A stretch of 64,000 bases of DNA from Taenia hydatigena (taxonomy: Eukaryota > Platyhelminthes > Cestoda > Cyclophyllidea > Taeniidae). Location of the stretch: NCBI GenBank assembly GCA_036345935.2, contig JADWOT020001471.1, forward strand, positions 1 through 64,000, given 5' to 3'. Shown here in pieces: positions 35,653 to 47,811 of this stretch. The notes beneath the pieces are model-generated. The model did not search any database. It was not told the origin of the DNA and worked only from the letters and a program-made list of their open reading frames with translations. Made by a program: the position numbers and the translations under genes. How positions within the stretch are numbered: the first letter of the stretch is position 1; each line of letters starts with the position of its first letter.

Positions 35653-36334
35653 AATTGTGAGCGATGACTTGTCTGTGTAGATGTAACACTAATGTTGTTC
35701 GCTTTGTCAAATGCAATATAGTAGTGCTTTATTTAACCTTGGGCAAACAAAGGGAAACAAAAAAGCGATTTGAACTTTTAAGACTACATTTATAGGCAAG
35801 CTTTGGGGCGAATAACGTCAAGTATGGACTTCAATGCCACTTTATTACCCCGGAAGCATTCATAAATTGATGCTATATACTGGAAATCTAAAGTGTCAAA
35901 GAACTTCTCTTATCGATATCACCTCACAAGGTATCGGCTCGAAGGTAGGACACTTGCGCTCATTGTGAAGTTATGTTGGGCGTCTCAAGGAGGACATAAA
36001 GATACCGCACTGTTAGGCCTCTTTATGGTAAACGTATTTCCATCCCTAGCTGAGCGGTGGGTTGACGATGTAAATGCAGCAGACTGCTGTGCAGAAATAT
36101 TGCTCTAATTTTACTTCCTTACCTTCTCAACTTCCCTATTTGATCTCAAGAACCACTTGCATGCCCTTTGGGCACTTTTTGAGGCAATATGCGAAATCAC
36201 ATGCTCAGAGATCATAAAATTTGTGCATGGGATTTTAAGCATACCGAGTACAGTAAATCGCACAGAGTGGTTAGATCTTTACGGATGGGCTTATTTAAAA
36301 TGCATGCAAACACGGTACACAACTACGGGCTTTG
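35653..36334. other. No recognised gene
   Basis: A plus frame at 35893-36108 (71 residues, ending VDDVNAADCCAEILL) is open without motif or splice partners. The overlapping frame 36157-36354 is unsupported. Confidence 0.4.
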
Positions 36335-36660
36335 TCATATGCAGTGATCACTGATCAGTTTGATGCTTTTACATTGCATTTACTTATTTTGCCGGATTCC
36401 GGTAGATTTTCTCTGAATTCATGCCAATTAGTAAAGTCATGAAACTTTGGACTCGCTACTGTGGACTGAATCGTAGCCCTTACAAAACATATGTACCGCG
36501 ATTCTCTATTCTTCTGCATGTCGGGTCGCCTTCACCATGGTGCATTTTCGCCCCACTCTAAAAGCTAAATTGTGTGGCACGTTGGGTGTCACTTTGTTGA
36601 TGTCGTAGGAGGTTTTCATCAATTTACACGGTCCCTTTTTAAGTTCCTAATAAATTTTGC
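36335..36660. repeat. Dispersed repeat, copy 2 (partner at 33060)
   Basis: Same orientation and order of blocks as copy 1. It starts at the 12-base palindrome cagtgatcactg and ends near the block catcaattta. Similarity is old and patchy. Confidence 0.5.
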
Positions 36661-38279
36661 TCAATTTTGCTCACACCAGAGGGATCTTGAAGGCTCCGAC
36701 CTGTAAATTTTCATCTCCTACAAGAGTGCAGTGAATTAAACCTGATTAAACTGCATTCGTCATTTTGACGGGTGGTAAGGGTGAAAGTATTTCTAGGCAG
36801 AGCAACCAAGTAAAGCAGATGTGCGTGCAAGATTAAATGCCTTAAAATTTCCACGTTCTATGTTGAACGCAGTGTGTCCGTTCACAAAGCTGTAGGTGCA
36901 CAGGGTACGATACGTGCGACGGATGGATAGGCTTTGAAAAGGAAGAACTTAAGGGTTCAGCTAACAGTCTCTAAGGGTAGAATTTTTTTACGCTACTGAT
37001 CTTACAGACTGTTAATACTCCTAGCACAATGCTTTTAAAAATATCGTTTAGCAATAGTAACCGATCGAAAATAATGCGTCTTGCCTTTGACTTTGTCTAG
37101 TGGACGACCAATTTACCTTACAGCCCTTTTCTCCAATCTTTGCCGATCCTTAAACTAATTTAAGCACTATCGTATTGTCAGCAATCTACTATTCACAAAG
37201 TTCCAATTTTACTAATAGTTTATGAAATTCATTTGTTTTGGCACTACATTTTAGATGTCATCTCTGAGTGCTCGCGTGGTTATCATTTGGGTGTGCGGCT
37301 TTCGCTACCACAAATGTGCTGCATGACTGCTGGTTTGAGTAAGATTTTAGTGATTCGCTTTAACTCTTGCTCTTGTCCTGGTACATGCAACACGGCTCCC
37401 AGCATAAAGAGTTATTCTGCATACAGATTTTATTCATGCCTTTGTGCATCATTTTGTTAATACAGCGTTCTACCCGGTCGATCGCCTCGCCGTGTTTTGG
37501 TCATTCACTGATTTTTAATTGCTTCTTCTGTCATGGTTGACTATAGCTCATTTGTATCATATACAACGTGTTTATTAAGGTAAATATTTTGCTTCCTCAC
37601 CAATACTTAATTCTTCAGACCAAAAAGGATGCTTTGTGAAGTTGGCATTTCACTTTTATTCTAGAAAAAACCATAAGTGCATTTAAATAAGGCTGCAGGA
37701 AGATGTACAAGCTATGTTCTTTGCACAAATTAATCAACAAAATGCATAAGGTGTGGTTTTGCAACGTGCAAGAAGCAAACTACGATAGAGACTGCAGTTT
37801 TTGACATTTCATTTATCAGACGATGAGGAATGACTTAGGTTACAACTAATCACATTTGGTGGATTAGATCTTGGTAACTCCCAGCCATGGCGGTAGGCCA
37901 TTTTCCGTTATAATAATGGAGAATCTGTCTGTAAAGGATGCTTTTTGCAACCTCTGCTCTCTGCGAGATTCGCATTATCGTAAAGAAAATTGTAGTAACA
38001 TTTCTCATTTGCATTGATGCACAATGTAATCAACGGTCCAAAAATGATCTCATAACCTTTTTGCGATGGTGACACGTCAAAATCGATTTTTTTGTCTAAG
38101 ATCGCAGTAGCTGCAAATTATGCACTCACGATTTAACGTGCGGTAGTGCAGACGCCCCAATGACTATGCGCAACAATGAACGACCGCTGAGGATTACTAT
38201 CACCATTGACTTGTGACCACCCTCCATTATGTCACTGACATTCTTTTAATATCTTACCGCTTCTATTAGGCCTAGGTTA
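36661..38279. other. No supported gene
   Basis: AT-rich. One plus frame (37233-37460, Cys-rich at its end) has no recognisable pattern. Confidence 0.5.
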
Positions 38280-39330
38280 TTAGCATTGCAACGAGAAAGA
38301 GATTACAGTACACGAAATGCCGCACATTCCTTATCCCAATTAGAGCCTAATAAAAGGCGACCAAATGGACCGCCGCTACGTGATACGACTAATTTCGGTT
38401 ACTTTCCTAACGTAAACTCAACACGCATCGCATGAGACGAGGACATCAGGAAATAGTAACAGTAGGCGAGAGGTCGCGGAATGTCTTTTCTGATCGAGGC
38501 TAAAATCAAGCGCACAAAGTTTTGTATCAGAGACATAACCTGGCTATTTCTGACTCTAATCCCAAGGTAAAATATAAACGCTTCGAATGAAATCCAAGCG
38601 GCATTACTTAATTCGATGGCATCAGAAAATACTAATAGTAGGCGAAAGCTCACAGATGTCTTTTTCTAATAAAGGCTAAATCAAAAGGAATGAAATCGAG
38701 CGCAGAGATATAACTTGCATATTTTCGGTACCTCGCCTAAGTAAATTTGATGTGAGTTGAGTTGAATCATGTCGCCATCGCTTAACTCGAAGACATTACG
38801 GATGATTTTACAAGAAAAGAGGCCGCGGAATCCATGTTTTGGTCAAGGCTAAATCAGAAGTGATGTTCCGAAAATGCAGTGACTACTCGACTACCTTCGG
38901 TTCTTTTCCCAAATTAATCTCGGTTCGCTTCGACCGAGACTTAGTAGTCACTACTTAAATCGACAGCTTCAGAATATATTTGCACTAGATAAGACGCCAC
39001 AGAATTTCTTTTCTGATCAAGGGTGAAATCAAAATTGATGGATTGCGGCGCAGTAGCATAATACAACTGATGCAGTTCCAATTGCAACTAACCTTGATTT
39101 GAGCAGAGCAGAACTAAGTTGTCCTGGGTAAGGCTGAATCAAAGCAAATTATGTGTAAAGATTAGCGATTTAGCGCTACTATTTCCCGTTCCCTTGGAAA
39201 TATAAATTAAATACCCCTCTACCCAAACCAGTTCGCTGCTAACTAGCATCAAAAGCAGTTGCAGAAGACTGGAAGCCTTGGAATTTCAAATCTGAATAAA
39301 GCTGGCGTAAAATGGATAAAGTAGGTACCA
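38280..39330. repeat. Degenerate tandem array, unit about 175 bp
   Basis: At least four units can be aligned. The anchor (g)taggcgagaggtcgcggaat starts at 38462. The next unit (gtaggcgaaagctcacag) starts at 38638. A third has gaggccgcggaatccatg at 38819 and a fourth gacgccacagaatttc at 38993, giving spacings of 174-176. Each is followed by a (c/t)aaggctaaatca-like block and, about 60 bases on, a block like atttcggttactttcc. A shortened unit (aaggctgaatca near 39149) and another trace near 39280 follow. A partial unit precedes the array. Units differ at roughly a third of positions, so this is an old array. No conserved reading frame was seen. Confidence 0.65.
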
Positions 39331-39754
39331 TATTTAACCATGCTACATCAACTTCCAGATCTTGTCAAGATCATTTCTAAACCAAAGCATAAGAAACATG
39401 GAACGGAGCGCAGCTAATGAGACACTCACGAACAAATTTGCGATGGTTCCAGCTGTACATTGATATAAACTGTCATTTCTTCCCATTATGGCAGAACGGG
39501 AACAGCGGCTTTTTGCATGGTTTTCAATTAATTTCCCTTCGTCTTGAAGTATCTCTTAAATACTTTGAGTTCACTGATGCTCTCTGCGTATTCTACAGAT
39601 TTGTTTATTAGCCTTCATTAACGACCCGAATAAAGCAGCTATCGCTGTGTAATAACAGTAAAAACATAATAACTTGTAAAATTGGCGAACAAGTAATCAA
39701 TATTACTTATTTTGCAAGAAAAAACCTGACGAAAACCCATAAAATACTGTTTAC

Positions 39755-40045
39755 TCTTACCTGGGATGTGTGCGAAGTAATGGCATAGGCAGAATTCTGA
39801 TTCCATGTAGCTGCTCAATTATTCCATGCTCAACGATATAGGCGCTAGTGGAACAAGATGCATCCCCATGTGAGTTAAAGGACTGAATACCATTGCTATC
39901 AAATAATCCCTGACAGTTCGGATATACGGGCTCTTTATAGCTCCCAATGCAACGACAGGAGGAATGACACTACTACCGCCAATGACCTTGAAGACGAGGA
40001 GCGAATAAGTTAATTTAAAGGCTTGTTTCCTTAACGCGAAAGTAC
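39755..40045. repeat. Dispersed repeat, copy 1 (partner at 60510)
   Basis: Matches 60510-60855 in the same orientation: ctcttacctgggatgtgtgc and gaagtaatggc against tcttacctgagtcatgtgcg and aagtaatgcc; ctgattcc against ctgattcg; ccgccaatgaccttgaagac against ccgctaatgactttgaaaga; and aaggcttgtttccttaacg against aagacttgtttcaactaacg. On the minus strand both copies contain a donor-like CAGGTAAG, and a frame with EH(G/E)(I/V)I ... IR(I/V)xPxxLLRT is partly conserved, so the repeat could derive from a coding element. One copy has a stop in that frame. Confidence 0.6.
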
Positions 40046-40244
40046 TAAAAGCGACTTAACATGGAATTTATGTATTACTTTCATATTTTATGCATATTTT
40101 GATTTCAAATGGTGCATGGCACATTTGGTTTGTTTTTTTTGTATTTTACTTGATTAACTAATGCGAACCTAAGTTGAACTCGAAGATATTAATTAGTACA
40201 CTCGTGTAGCCGCATTTTTTTCGAAATTTATAGGTACACCTGTT

Positions 40245-40440
40245 GCGTCCCGAGGCTCCCTTGAAGGCGAAAGAAGGCAGAATGCTAGGGTAGAATATAT
40301 AGATTCACCGGACCGAGGGAAAAAGACTGCTGGCATGGCCTGGAGGCCAGTCCATGCAGCTAGGGCAATACGGCAACCTCTGTGACCTTGACAGAAATCG
40401 GCATTTCTAACAAACAAAGTACTACAACACCTATGCATTT
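40245..40440. repeat. Interspersed element, copy 1
   Basis: Shares with the copies at 43955 and 55925 the core ctgctggcatggcctggagg followed by a (t/c)agggcaata(c/t)ggcaacctc(t/c)gtgacc-like block. Shares with 43955 also the start cgaggctcccttgaaggcga and aagaaggcagaatgc. A 3' tail (aacaaactaagtatta-like) follows. It carries no long frame, so it is non-autonomous or a fragment. An open minus frame (40193-40438) is incidental. Confidence 0.65.
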
Positions 40441-40504
40441 ACTTATTCATAGAACATGCAAGAGCAACGTTTTGCATTTTATTATCCCCTACACCACCAC
40501 TGCA

Positions 40505-40695
40505 GCGTTCTAAGACTTATCTGAAAGCAAAAGAATAAATAATGCTCGGGCAGAAAATATGTGTTTGCCAAACAGGAAGGAATCTAAGCCGCCGGCATGA
40601 CCTAGAGACCTCTTCACCTGACAATGGCTATAGAGCCACTCAAGTGACCGTAACCGAAACCAGCAGTTGCACAACCTAAGCGCTGCATCCGCGCC
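40505..40695. repeat. Interspersed element, copy 2 (more diverged)
   Basis: Directly follows copy 1 in the same orientation. Matching blocks are gaaagcaaaagaataaataa, atgctcgggcagaa, ccggcatgacctagagacc, ccactcaagtgaccgtaacc and gcagttgcacaaccta. Confidence 0.5.
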
Positions 40696-41220
40696 CTTAA
40701 ATCTAGCTGTGAATATTCATACCTTTACTAAGGACACGGCTCACAATTTTAGTCTTTGACAATATTACATTGCATCGTAGGCACTCCTCTTATGCCAATA
40801 GTTTCATCTTACACGAGATGTTAAGATTAATATGGGGTACATGCTCCTAGAACATTTATATTTCAAGCTATTACGTAGTTTTGCTGAGGCTGATTCTTTA
40901 ACTCTTTGTGAACAGCTAGGTAATAAGCACAAACACTCCTTTGTGAAAGGCATGCATGCCTTTAATGTGCACATCATATGCATTTCGATCAGTTGACAAA
41001 GCTTTGCTTGACTGCCTCTGCTTTACGACTGCGGTGGTTGTGCTGGCTTCACCGAAAAGGAGAAATCGAATTGATTATCAAATTCATAAAAAGTGAAAAG
41101 CAATAATAGAAAGAGGGCTAAAGTTATAAGAAGAGGGAGAGGAAAGAGAAGGCGCATTGGTAATTAAAAATGGATACAATCGATGGAAATAAAAGGCTGC
41201 CCCTAAAAGGCTATAGTCAT
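40696..41220. other. No supported gene
   Basis: AT-rich with no useful frame. It leads into the pyrimidine-rich tract at 41.2 kb. Confidence 0.5.
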
Positions 41221-41465
41221 TCCTCCTCCAACAATGCCAAATTTGCCTTTTCGCGAGGCCAGTCCATTTGCTTCAACCCCTGCCTTTGCTAGACATCGGT
41301 TCCTCACTTCTCCAATGACATTTCTATACTTTGATCCCCAATTCCTGCTGGTCCTCACTCTCGTTCTCATTCTCGCACTTCCCATTTCCTTTCTCTACCT
41401 ACTTTCCTTCTTCTTTTGATTGCTTCGGTCATTTTTCTTCAAGTCCTTCTTCTCCTACCTTTATA
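41221..41465. repeat. Pyrimidine-rich low-complexity tract
   Basis: The plus strand is dominated by C and T (for example tttctctacctactttcctt and cttctcctacc). Open frames on both strands (41203-41419) follow from this composition. Confidence 0.6.
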
Positions 41466-43954
41466 ATGCCAGTAAAACAATCTTAAGCTACCTTAAGACA
41501 TCCACATTGAGATACTGCACCTATCATTACTTGGCTATTTACATTCCTAATTGCCACTTACAAATGGCCTGGTGTGTTCGAGTGGGGTGGTCATCCAAGT
41601 TCTTAAATGCTTAATTTAGGGCTCTGGAATGTATGCACATCTATTTGCATTCATGGTAAGCAGTGCAACATCTAAATTTTTTAAGTTCTTTTTCCATTTC
41701 AGACAACTCTCTGCTCCTCATTAGCAGCATTCTCACCCACTCTTCCTGCTTAAGTAGGCATGAACATTACGTCTCTAATATTTACCAGTCTCGCCATGTC
41801 TAATACCTCGAAAATCACAAAAAGACCAGCACTACGGTCAGCCAATAGAGTCCCTTGATTTCAAGTTAGAATCATGATTAAAAAAGTTAGAATACCACCT
41901 CTTAAAAAGAAGTTACATTTTTTTAAAGTTTTACTTCAACAAGCTATGCTCAAGATGTCCTTAAGATACAATCTCATGCGTGTGCAACCCAACGATGGCT
42001 TATAAACCTTGTCGGAGAACATGATTTCAGAATTTAGAATAACCAGTACGCGACGATTACACTACCGATGATCTTATTGGCATCTTGAAGGCGTTGCGGA
42101 CTTCAAGAGGTAGCAGTGCCGGCACTGTCTCGCCAATTTGGATTTTCATCGTTTCTAAATTCTGGCAGGCATGGTACGCGGGATGCTACAGAACGGAGAG
42201 AAAATGCGCAGCAAAGTGGAAGGAAGTTTAAAAAAAACCATAAATCAGATCGACTAACGCACAGTTAAATAGAATATGGTTTTTTATCATTTTTGACTTC
42301 ATTTATTTGTCCCACTCGCCAACCATGCATGAGATTTTGCCCTGGTTAATGGGTTTCGTTGATCGATCGCCTGCTTGACGGGGTAACCCAAGTGCAACGA
42401 GGACAGAGTGTATGCACTTATCAATCCATCGATCGACCAGCATCGATGGGTCAGCAAAGGGGCGCACGCTGAGAGCGCAACCCATAGAAATCTCAACCAC
42501 ACATCCACCAACCCATTCAGCTGTGACTTATCGATGATCACATGTGGTCGCCATTTCCCAATGCCTTTTTGCCACAACCTTTGACTTGAAGAAGTAGGAG
42601 TAGGTGGTAGGGCAAGGTGTTCTTTTGAATGCTAGTACAATTGCTTAGTAATTAAAAGACTATTAGCTAAAGGTACCCTATCATAAAATATCTTTTGAGG
42701 CTAGCGGAGAGACACAAGAGGAGAATAAATGTCGTAGTGATTCTGCTCGAGTAAACTATCACATTAAATGACTCCTAATATGTCATAGATAGAAGAGGGT
42801 AAACGCAGCCAAACCTTTTGTTCAACTGTCTGCTGCCAGCAAAATCCCTCGCCTATCATTCGAAACCACGGCGGTAAAATCCATTCCTATTAAAGTTCTG
42901 TTTTACCATCAACACTTAGTGGGTTCTGAAGACATTTAATCGTTAAATTGAAATTGTTGAGATGCTGGCGAAGACAAGGAGGCAATTGACTGCAGATGCA
43001 TGTGCTCATTTTATTCAAACTGTCGAATGTATTTTTATGAGGGCAGATAATGACAACTGTCTAACATTTTACTATATTGGCAGGTTACGAAAAAGATTTC
43101 AATTGCACGCTGATTGTAGGAGAGCAGTGAATTTGAAACGAGGGCGTTCACATGTGGGCATTTTGTGAGGTGGTAACAGTGCCTATAGGATGCTCAAACC
43201 CATCCATAGAAGACCATAACTTGATGGAGAAGAATGTACAGCCGACAGACGTTGATGTGCCTTTTTTAACGACCTAATAAGGATATAGAGCATTTTGGAA
43301 TGCAACGCTTATACATTAGCGATCGCAGTGGACCACTGCTGCCACTTCTTCTGTTGATCAAAGGATTTAAGGAAGGCCTACATATTAACTTACACTTACC
43401 CCTCCTCTAAATAATCTCTACCACTACTGCTCCTACTTTGAAATCAAATTCGATAAAATTGAGTAGGCCAGACAGAAATAAGGGTAACAATCAGACCAGG
43501 TGATAAAATTGTAGGAATTCGAGAGTCGTCTGCTGAAACAAGGACCTATGCGCATCGCTATCATAAACACTCTCAGCGCTTGCACTTGCATCTTCCTCTG
43601 GATCAGCAAGCATATTTTTTAGCATTTTGTGATATATTTAGTGCTATCTTTGAGAATCGGGAATGTACGAAGACAAAGGATCTTGAGTGGGATAGCAAAA
43701 CAATACCCAGTTGAATAGATATTGTGTTTATCATGAGTGCTTTGACGATTTGCTCAATTTATAGGGCCTCAAAGATTGAGGGAATAGCAGGAGAAGAAGA
43801 CAAATAATTGAGTTGATGGTTCGCGAATTCACCAATGTCAATGACACTGTTCACCATATGAAGAGAACAAAGTGTCAAATGACCAACCACTTACAGCTTA
43901 ATCGTGTCAGCATAAAGCTTAAGGACTTGACTGTCGATTAAAGCTATTGTAGGG
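41466..43954. other. No recognised gene
   Basis: A minus frame at 42299-42577 (92 residues) covers a patch with several ATCGATCG/ATCGAT motifs (near 42360 and 42426-42445). It has no recognised domain. The plus frame 42962-43168 (68 residues) is likewise unassigned. The rest is stop-dense. Confidence 0.35.
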
Positions 43955-44165
43955 GTTCTGAGGCTCCCTTGAAGGCAAAAGAAGGAAGAATGCAAGGATA
44001 TGATATATGTATGTATATATCTACATATATACATATATATGTACATATTTAACAGACAGAAGGAAATGAGCTTCTGGCATGGCTCGAAAACCAGCAATAT
44101 GGCCACCTCCGTGACCGCGACTAAGACCGGCGGCCCAAACAAACTAAGTATTACACTGTGGCTCC
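43955..44165. repeat. Interspersed element, copy 3, split by a TA microsatellite
   Basis: Begins ttctgaggctcccttgaagg, continues caaaagaaggaagaatgcaa, then at about 44000-44050 carries an atatat/gtatgt/acatat microsatellite that can fold on itself. It resumes with gagcttctggcatggctcga, cctccgtgaccgcgac and aacaaactaagtattaca. In copy 1 the matching position has only gatatagat-like bases, so the microsatellite grew inside the element. Confidence 0.65.
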
Positions 44166-46184
44166 ACTCACAAAACTATAGGAGGGTGCATCCAATATTG
44201 GCAAAAGACCGCCTACAATATCATATAGTCGTGTGAGTCATAATGGCGATGCAAAATAAGGGATTCACTGCCGGACGTGAAGTGGGATTTAAATTTAAGA
44301 AGAGGGGATAATTGGCACTGTTGTCGCATCCCATCTAAAGATATAACTGCGCATTTATGCAACTAGAACACATGAGCTCACGCATAGGATTATCGATAGG
44401 TTCGCGGTAAAAGTAAATTGCTAGAACATGTGAAACATGCGTCAAACCAACTGCCACATGCATCATTTAAATAAAGTCAGAAATTTGAGAGTATGATTTG
44501 ATGAATCAACCATATTTTGAGCTCGTTTGTGCCCGGACTGTCTTTAAATTCGCCAGCCTGCTAATTATTTTTAAGGTCACCGGCGGTGACTTTGTTTCTT
44601 ATTCCGATAAGGTGCTGAACAGGTCGCTGCATCGGAAGCAGCAAAATTTTGGCAGGGGGACTCTATTTTCGAAGAAGGGCAATTCATCAAACTCCTAGGC
44701 ACTACTTCGTAACAATGGCTTCGGAGGTCCTGAATCCCACAGGAATGTGTGTGGATTTACCGGAATATATTTTGATTAGCATGGGCCATTACTTCGCTGA
44801 TAACTTAGGCAAGGGTGAATTGAATCTTATGATTTTTATTATGTCACTTATGCGCAAAGTAAATAATGTTACCCTTTCACTAGACAAATCAAATTTACTG
44901 TTCATTCTCAATATTTTCAGGATTAACACACGGATGAGGATGCTTTATTAGAATCGCTATAATACTCACGTGTGCATAAGATGCAGAGTATATTATTTAA
45001 GCCAAAGTACTTACCTACTGCCAAAACGTGGTTAGAAGTCTTTGGGTCAGAAGATAAAGGGTTTCAATTATAAATTAGCTGAGGTAATGAGGTAATGAGA
45101 TGTAATGTGTTTATTGTGATTCTAGCTATATCCATTTTACATATTAAATCACCTCTCACCTATACGGGATAATTAGAACCAGATCCTATATCTGCGAATT
45201 CAATTATTTCCGTGGGAGAAGCGCAGGCACAGTATTTGTTCGGACATTGCTGACGCCATGCCTACTTTAATAGGATGTGGATTGATTACGTTGCTCATCG
45301 ATTCTGCTCCAAATTAATTGCATAGTTCCCACCACAAAGACGGAGTGACCACTTTAAAATCATCACCAATTATTCTCGCGCTTTCTGCCAAATTTTACGA
45401 AATTATCAAGTTTCCCGTCAACCGCCTTCATAATGAATTGGCATGAAATGCCTCTAAAAGTGACTAGAGACAACGTTGAGTAGGGCGTATTCAGGTCACA
45501 GTTTGATGCTTTTTAGAGTGTAATCCATGGACTGATTAAGGGACTCAAGATGAAACCTGTAGATCACATGAACCTGGAATCCTATTTTATGGAAAACAAG
45601 CCTAAAAGCCCCTGCGCCTTGCACTGCACTACCACCAATCACTACCTATGGCCTCGTATTTGCAGTCTCGCAATCCATGGATTACCCACCTTCGTGCCGC
45701 GCATAGACAGTGGTCTCAATTTCTTCGCTCTAGCCTACTACCCCGATGACGTGCATGAAGATAATGCACAATTTTATTCAAGCAGTGTGCACTTGTACCT
45801 CGTGACCAAAATTATACTCTATTAGGACTCAAGTCATATTGTCCTCACTGGCCATGACCAATCATATAATATTACAGATGAGAGGACAATCTAACATGCT
45901 TGACTGTTGCTTAACTCCCTACTTTACGGCGCCAGGGATTACTAATAGGATTAAAATCACATTAAAAGTGGATGTAAGGTCTGGCGATTCTGGCTGCCTC
46001 AATTGCGTGTGGATCAGTTCAATCAAACGCCATATGTAAAAGCAAGGAAACAAAGCTGCAAATATCGTGTTGTTATGGCATATAGAAAATAAGTAGAATC
46101 GCGAAATGCGTGGCTTTTTCTAGTTTTTTTCTTAAGCACAATTAATAGAAGCTTTTAGACTCAAAGAGGGTCAAGAATCTTGAT
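44166..46184. other. No recognised gene; a few weak plus-strand frames
   Basis: Frames 44498-44698, 44649-44951 (100 residues, with VDLPEYILISMGHYFADNLG) and 45550-45825 (91 residues, preceded by acceptor-like gggactcaag, with SGLNFFALAYYPDDVHEDNA) have coding-like stretches without known motifs or phase partners. A short tandem (aggtaatg twice) lies near 45081. Confidence 0.3.
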
Positions 46185-46814
46185 TTGCATTCTTGTGTTG
46201 ATTGTGCTAAAGTGGATTGCTTCACAAAGCGATCATTGTGCTTTCCCCGCGAACTGATATTTTACTCCACCTCAAACGACTTCGTCTGTGATCCCAAGCT
46301 CCACAAGGCTGTGCGTGGAAAGGAAATGCCACGGTGTTCTCCAGTTAGTGGCAGTGCCGAAAGGCCAAAGCCGGTCCAATTTCTGATAGCGCTAAGGACC
46401 GGTTCCCAAACCTCAGACTTGCCAATCCACTTCCTCACAATGGCGATCGGTATCAACAAACTGATTATCCCATCGACAGGTAATGAAGAGGCAGCAATAA
46501 AAGCGAAAACATCAGCAGTAATGCCCTCGATTTTGCTTGCGGTAAAGAACATGTGTACCTCGGTAACAGCCTTCACCTACAACTCGGCAACGGTACCTTA
46601 GATGTGCGCCACCAAAAACAAAAAGTGCACACACAGATCGAGAGTTAGCAAAGACGAGTGTAAAACAGCAATTTTGCCAAGAGATGAGTTCAAGAATAGA
46701 ACGGTTGTGCGCCTTCATAAAGAAATGTTGCCTGCGCGAGCGTTAAGTGTAACACTGCGACGAGGTAAGGACGCAAGGGTGCCAATGACATATGGCTTCA
46801 TAGCAATAATATAA
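46185..46814. CDS. Open on both strands; possible membrane protein on the minus strand
   Basis: The plus frame is open for 210 codons, broken by only one TAG at 46599-46601. The minus frame 46262-46576 is open for 104 codons and directly follows an acceptor (gccgagttgtag). The minus reading has a membrane-protein look (FAFIAASSLPVDGIISLLIP then IAIVRKW, later NWTGFGLSALPL), and hydrophobic minus frames continue upstream (46512-46718, 46798-47007). The plus reading is Lys/Thr/Pro-rich. Both show purine-first codons, so codon bias does not decide. I favour a minus-strand transporter-like fragment but cannot name a family. The single plus-strand stop would equally fit a young pseudogene. Confidence 0.3.
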
Positions 46815-47627
46815 AGATGGTACCTTCAGAATGGTTTAACAATGGTAGAGTCAACCACGACCTCTGTTGCATAGTGCTCTTTCTCTGTAGGATATGATGG
46901 ATATGAAGGCAATAGATGAAGGGCAGATAGGTAGACGGGAATGATATGTAGCAAGCCATAAAAATGCGATTAAGCTCTAAACTCCAAGGTGAACAGCCAA
47001 AAACCAATCAAAAAACAAAGTTTGATATTTTGCTGCAATGCTCATTACAGAGACGCTTTGCTGAAATCAAGGCGTCGGCTAGTCAGACATCTGCATCTTA
47101 AAATCTGGTTGTGAATCCGATGTAGGGGTCTTCATTTTATCCCTCATGGTAGAAGCTGTAGCCGAATATGCGCAAAAATTACTCTGGGTCAATCATACCA
47201 CATAGACGGCAAGAGACCTCAAACATCACTTCTTTTTTTATCAAATCAAATAGACACATTCTGTTCCACAAATAAAATGCTACGAACTGATAAAAAAGGA
47301 GGCAGCTTCCCAATTTTCGCCATAACTTGATGCAGTCGAAATCACCAAGACTAATATATTCCATCACAATTCAAAAATTGCTGATATGCCGAAAATAACG
47401 CGTATGACAACAGCAATTGATTAAGTCAATCAGTGGATATCGGACATAAAGAAACAGGCACTGCAGGAGCCGGGAATTCAGCAAGACTTAGCTAATATTA
47501 TCCAGGAGTAGATGACAGAATTAGATGCACCTAAAATTATTTAGACGAAGACTTTTCAACCACAAGCAATTGACTTTAAAATGAAAACTTTATGGTAATA
47601 CACTACTATTTAATTCTGGCCTAAATT

Positions 47628-47811
47628 TCACTTCCCAAAATCTACAGAATCCTTTTTCAATATTCTTCTTAAAATATGAACAAATTTGGAACGCACATGT
47701 TGTGCCAGGCAGGTGTGCAACTCCTCCAGAGTTTCTTGTCTCCTGAACAGAGAAGCAGGTGCTGCTATCGTTAATTTACTTCGAATATACCATCGCGTGG
47801 TTCTCCTTCTT
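47628..47811 (-). CDS. Unrecognised protein, C-terminal exon
   Basis: After an acceptor (cttacgcaattgtag) the minus strand gives 60 codons and TGA. The reading begins RRRTTRWYIRSKLTIAAPAS and continues LFRRQETLEELHTCLAQHV, then RSKFVHILRRILKKDSVDFG. It is strongly helical, basic and free of low complexity, as expected for the end of a folded protein. I recognise no family. Upstream exons on the minus strand (above 48 kb) were not identified. A minus frame at 49266-49472 (with VVTFRQWVNQENGVVKHNPA) has a similar quality and could be a distant partner or an unrelated fragment. Confidence 0.4.

Noticed and set aside
40193..40438. 81-codon minus frame
   Set aside because: It lies entirely in an interspersed element copy and is not conserved as a frame in the other copies.
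42299..42577. 92-codon minus frame with ATCGATCG patches as a transposase remnant
   Set aside because: No DDE, reverse-transcriptase or integrase motif could be found; the restriction-site-like palindromes are too short to be meaningful.
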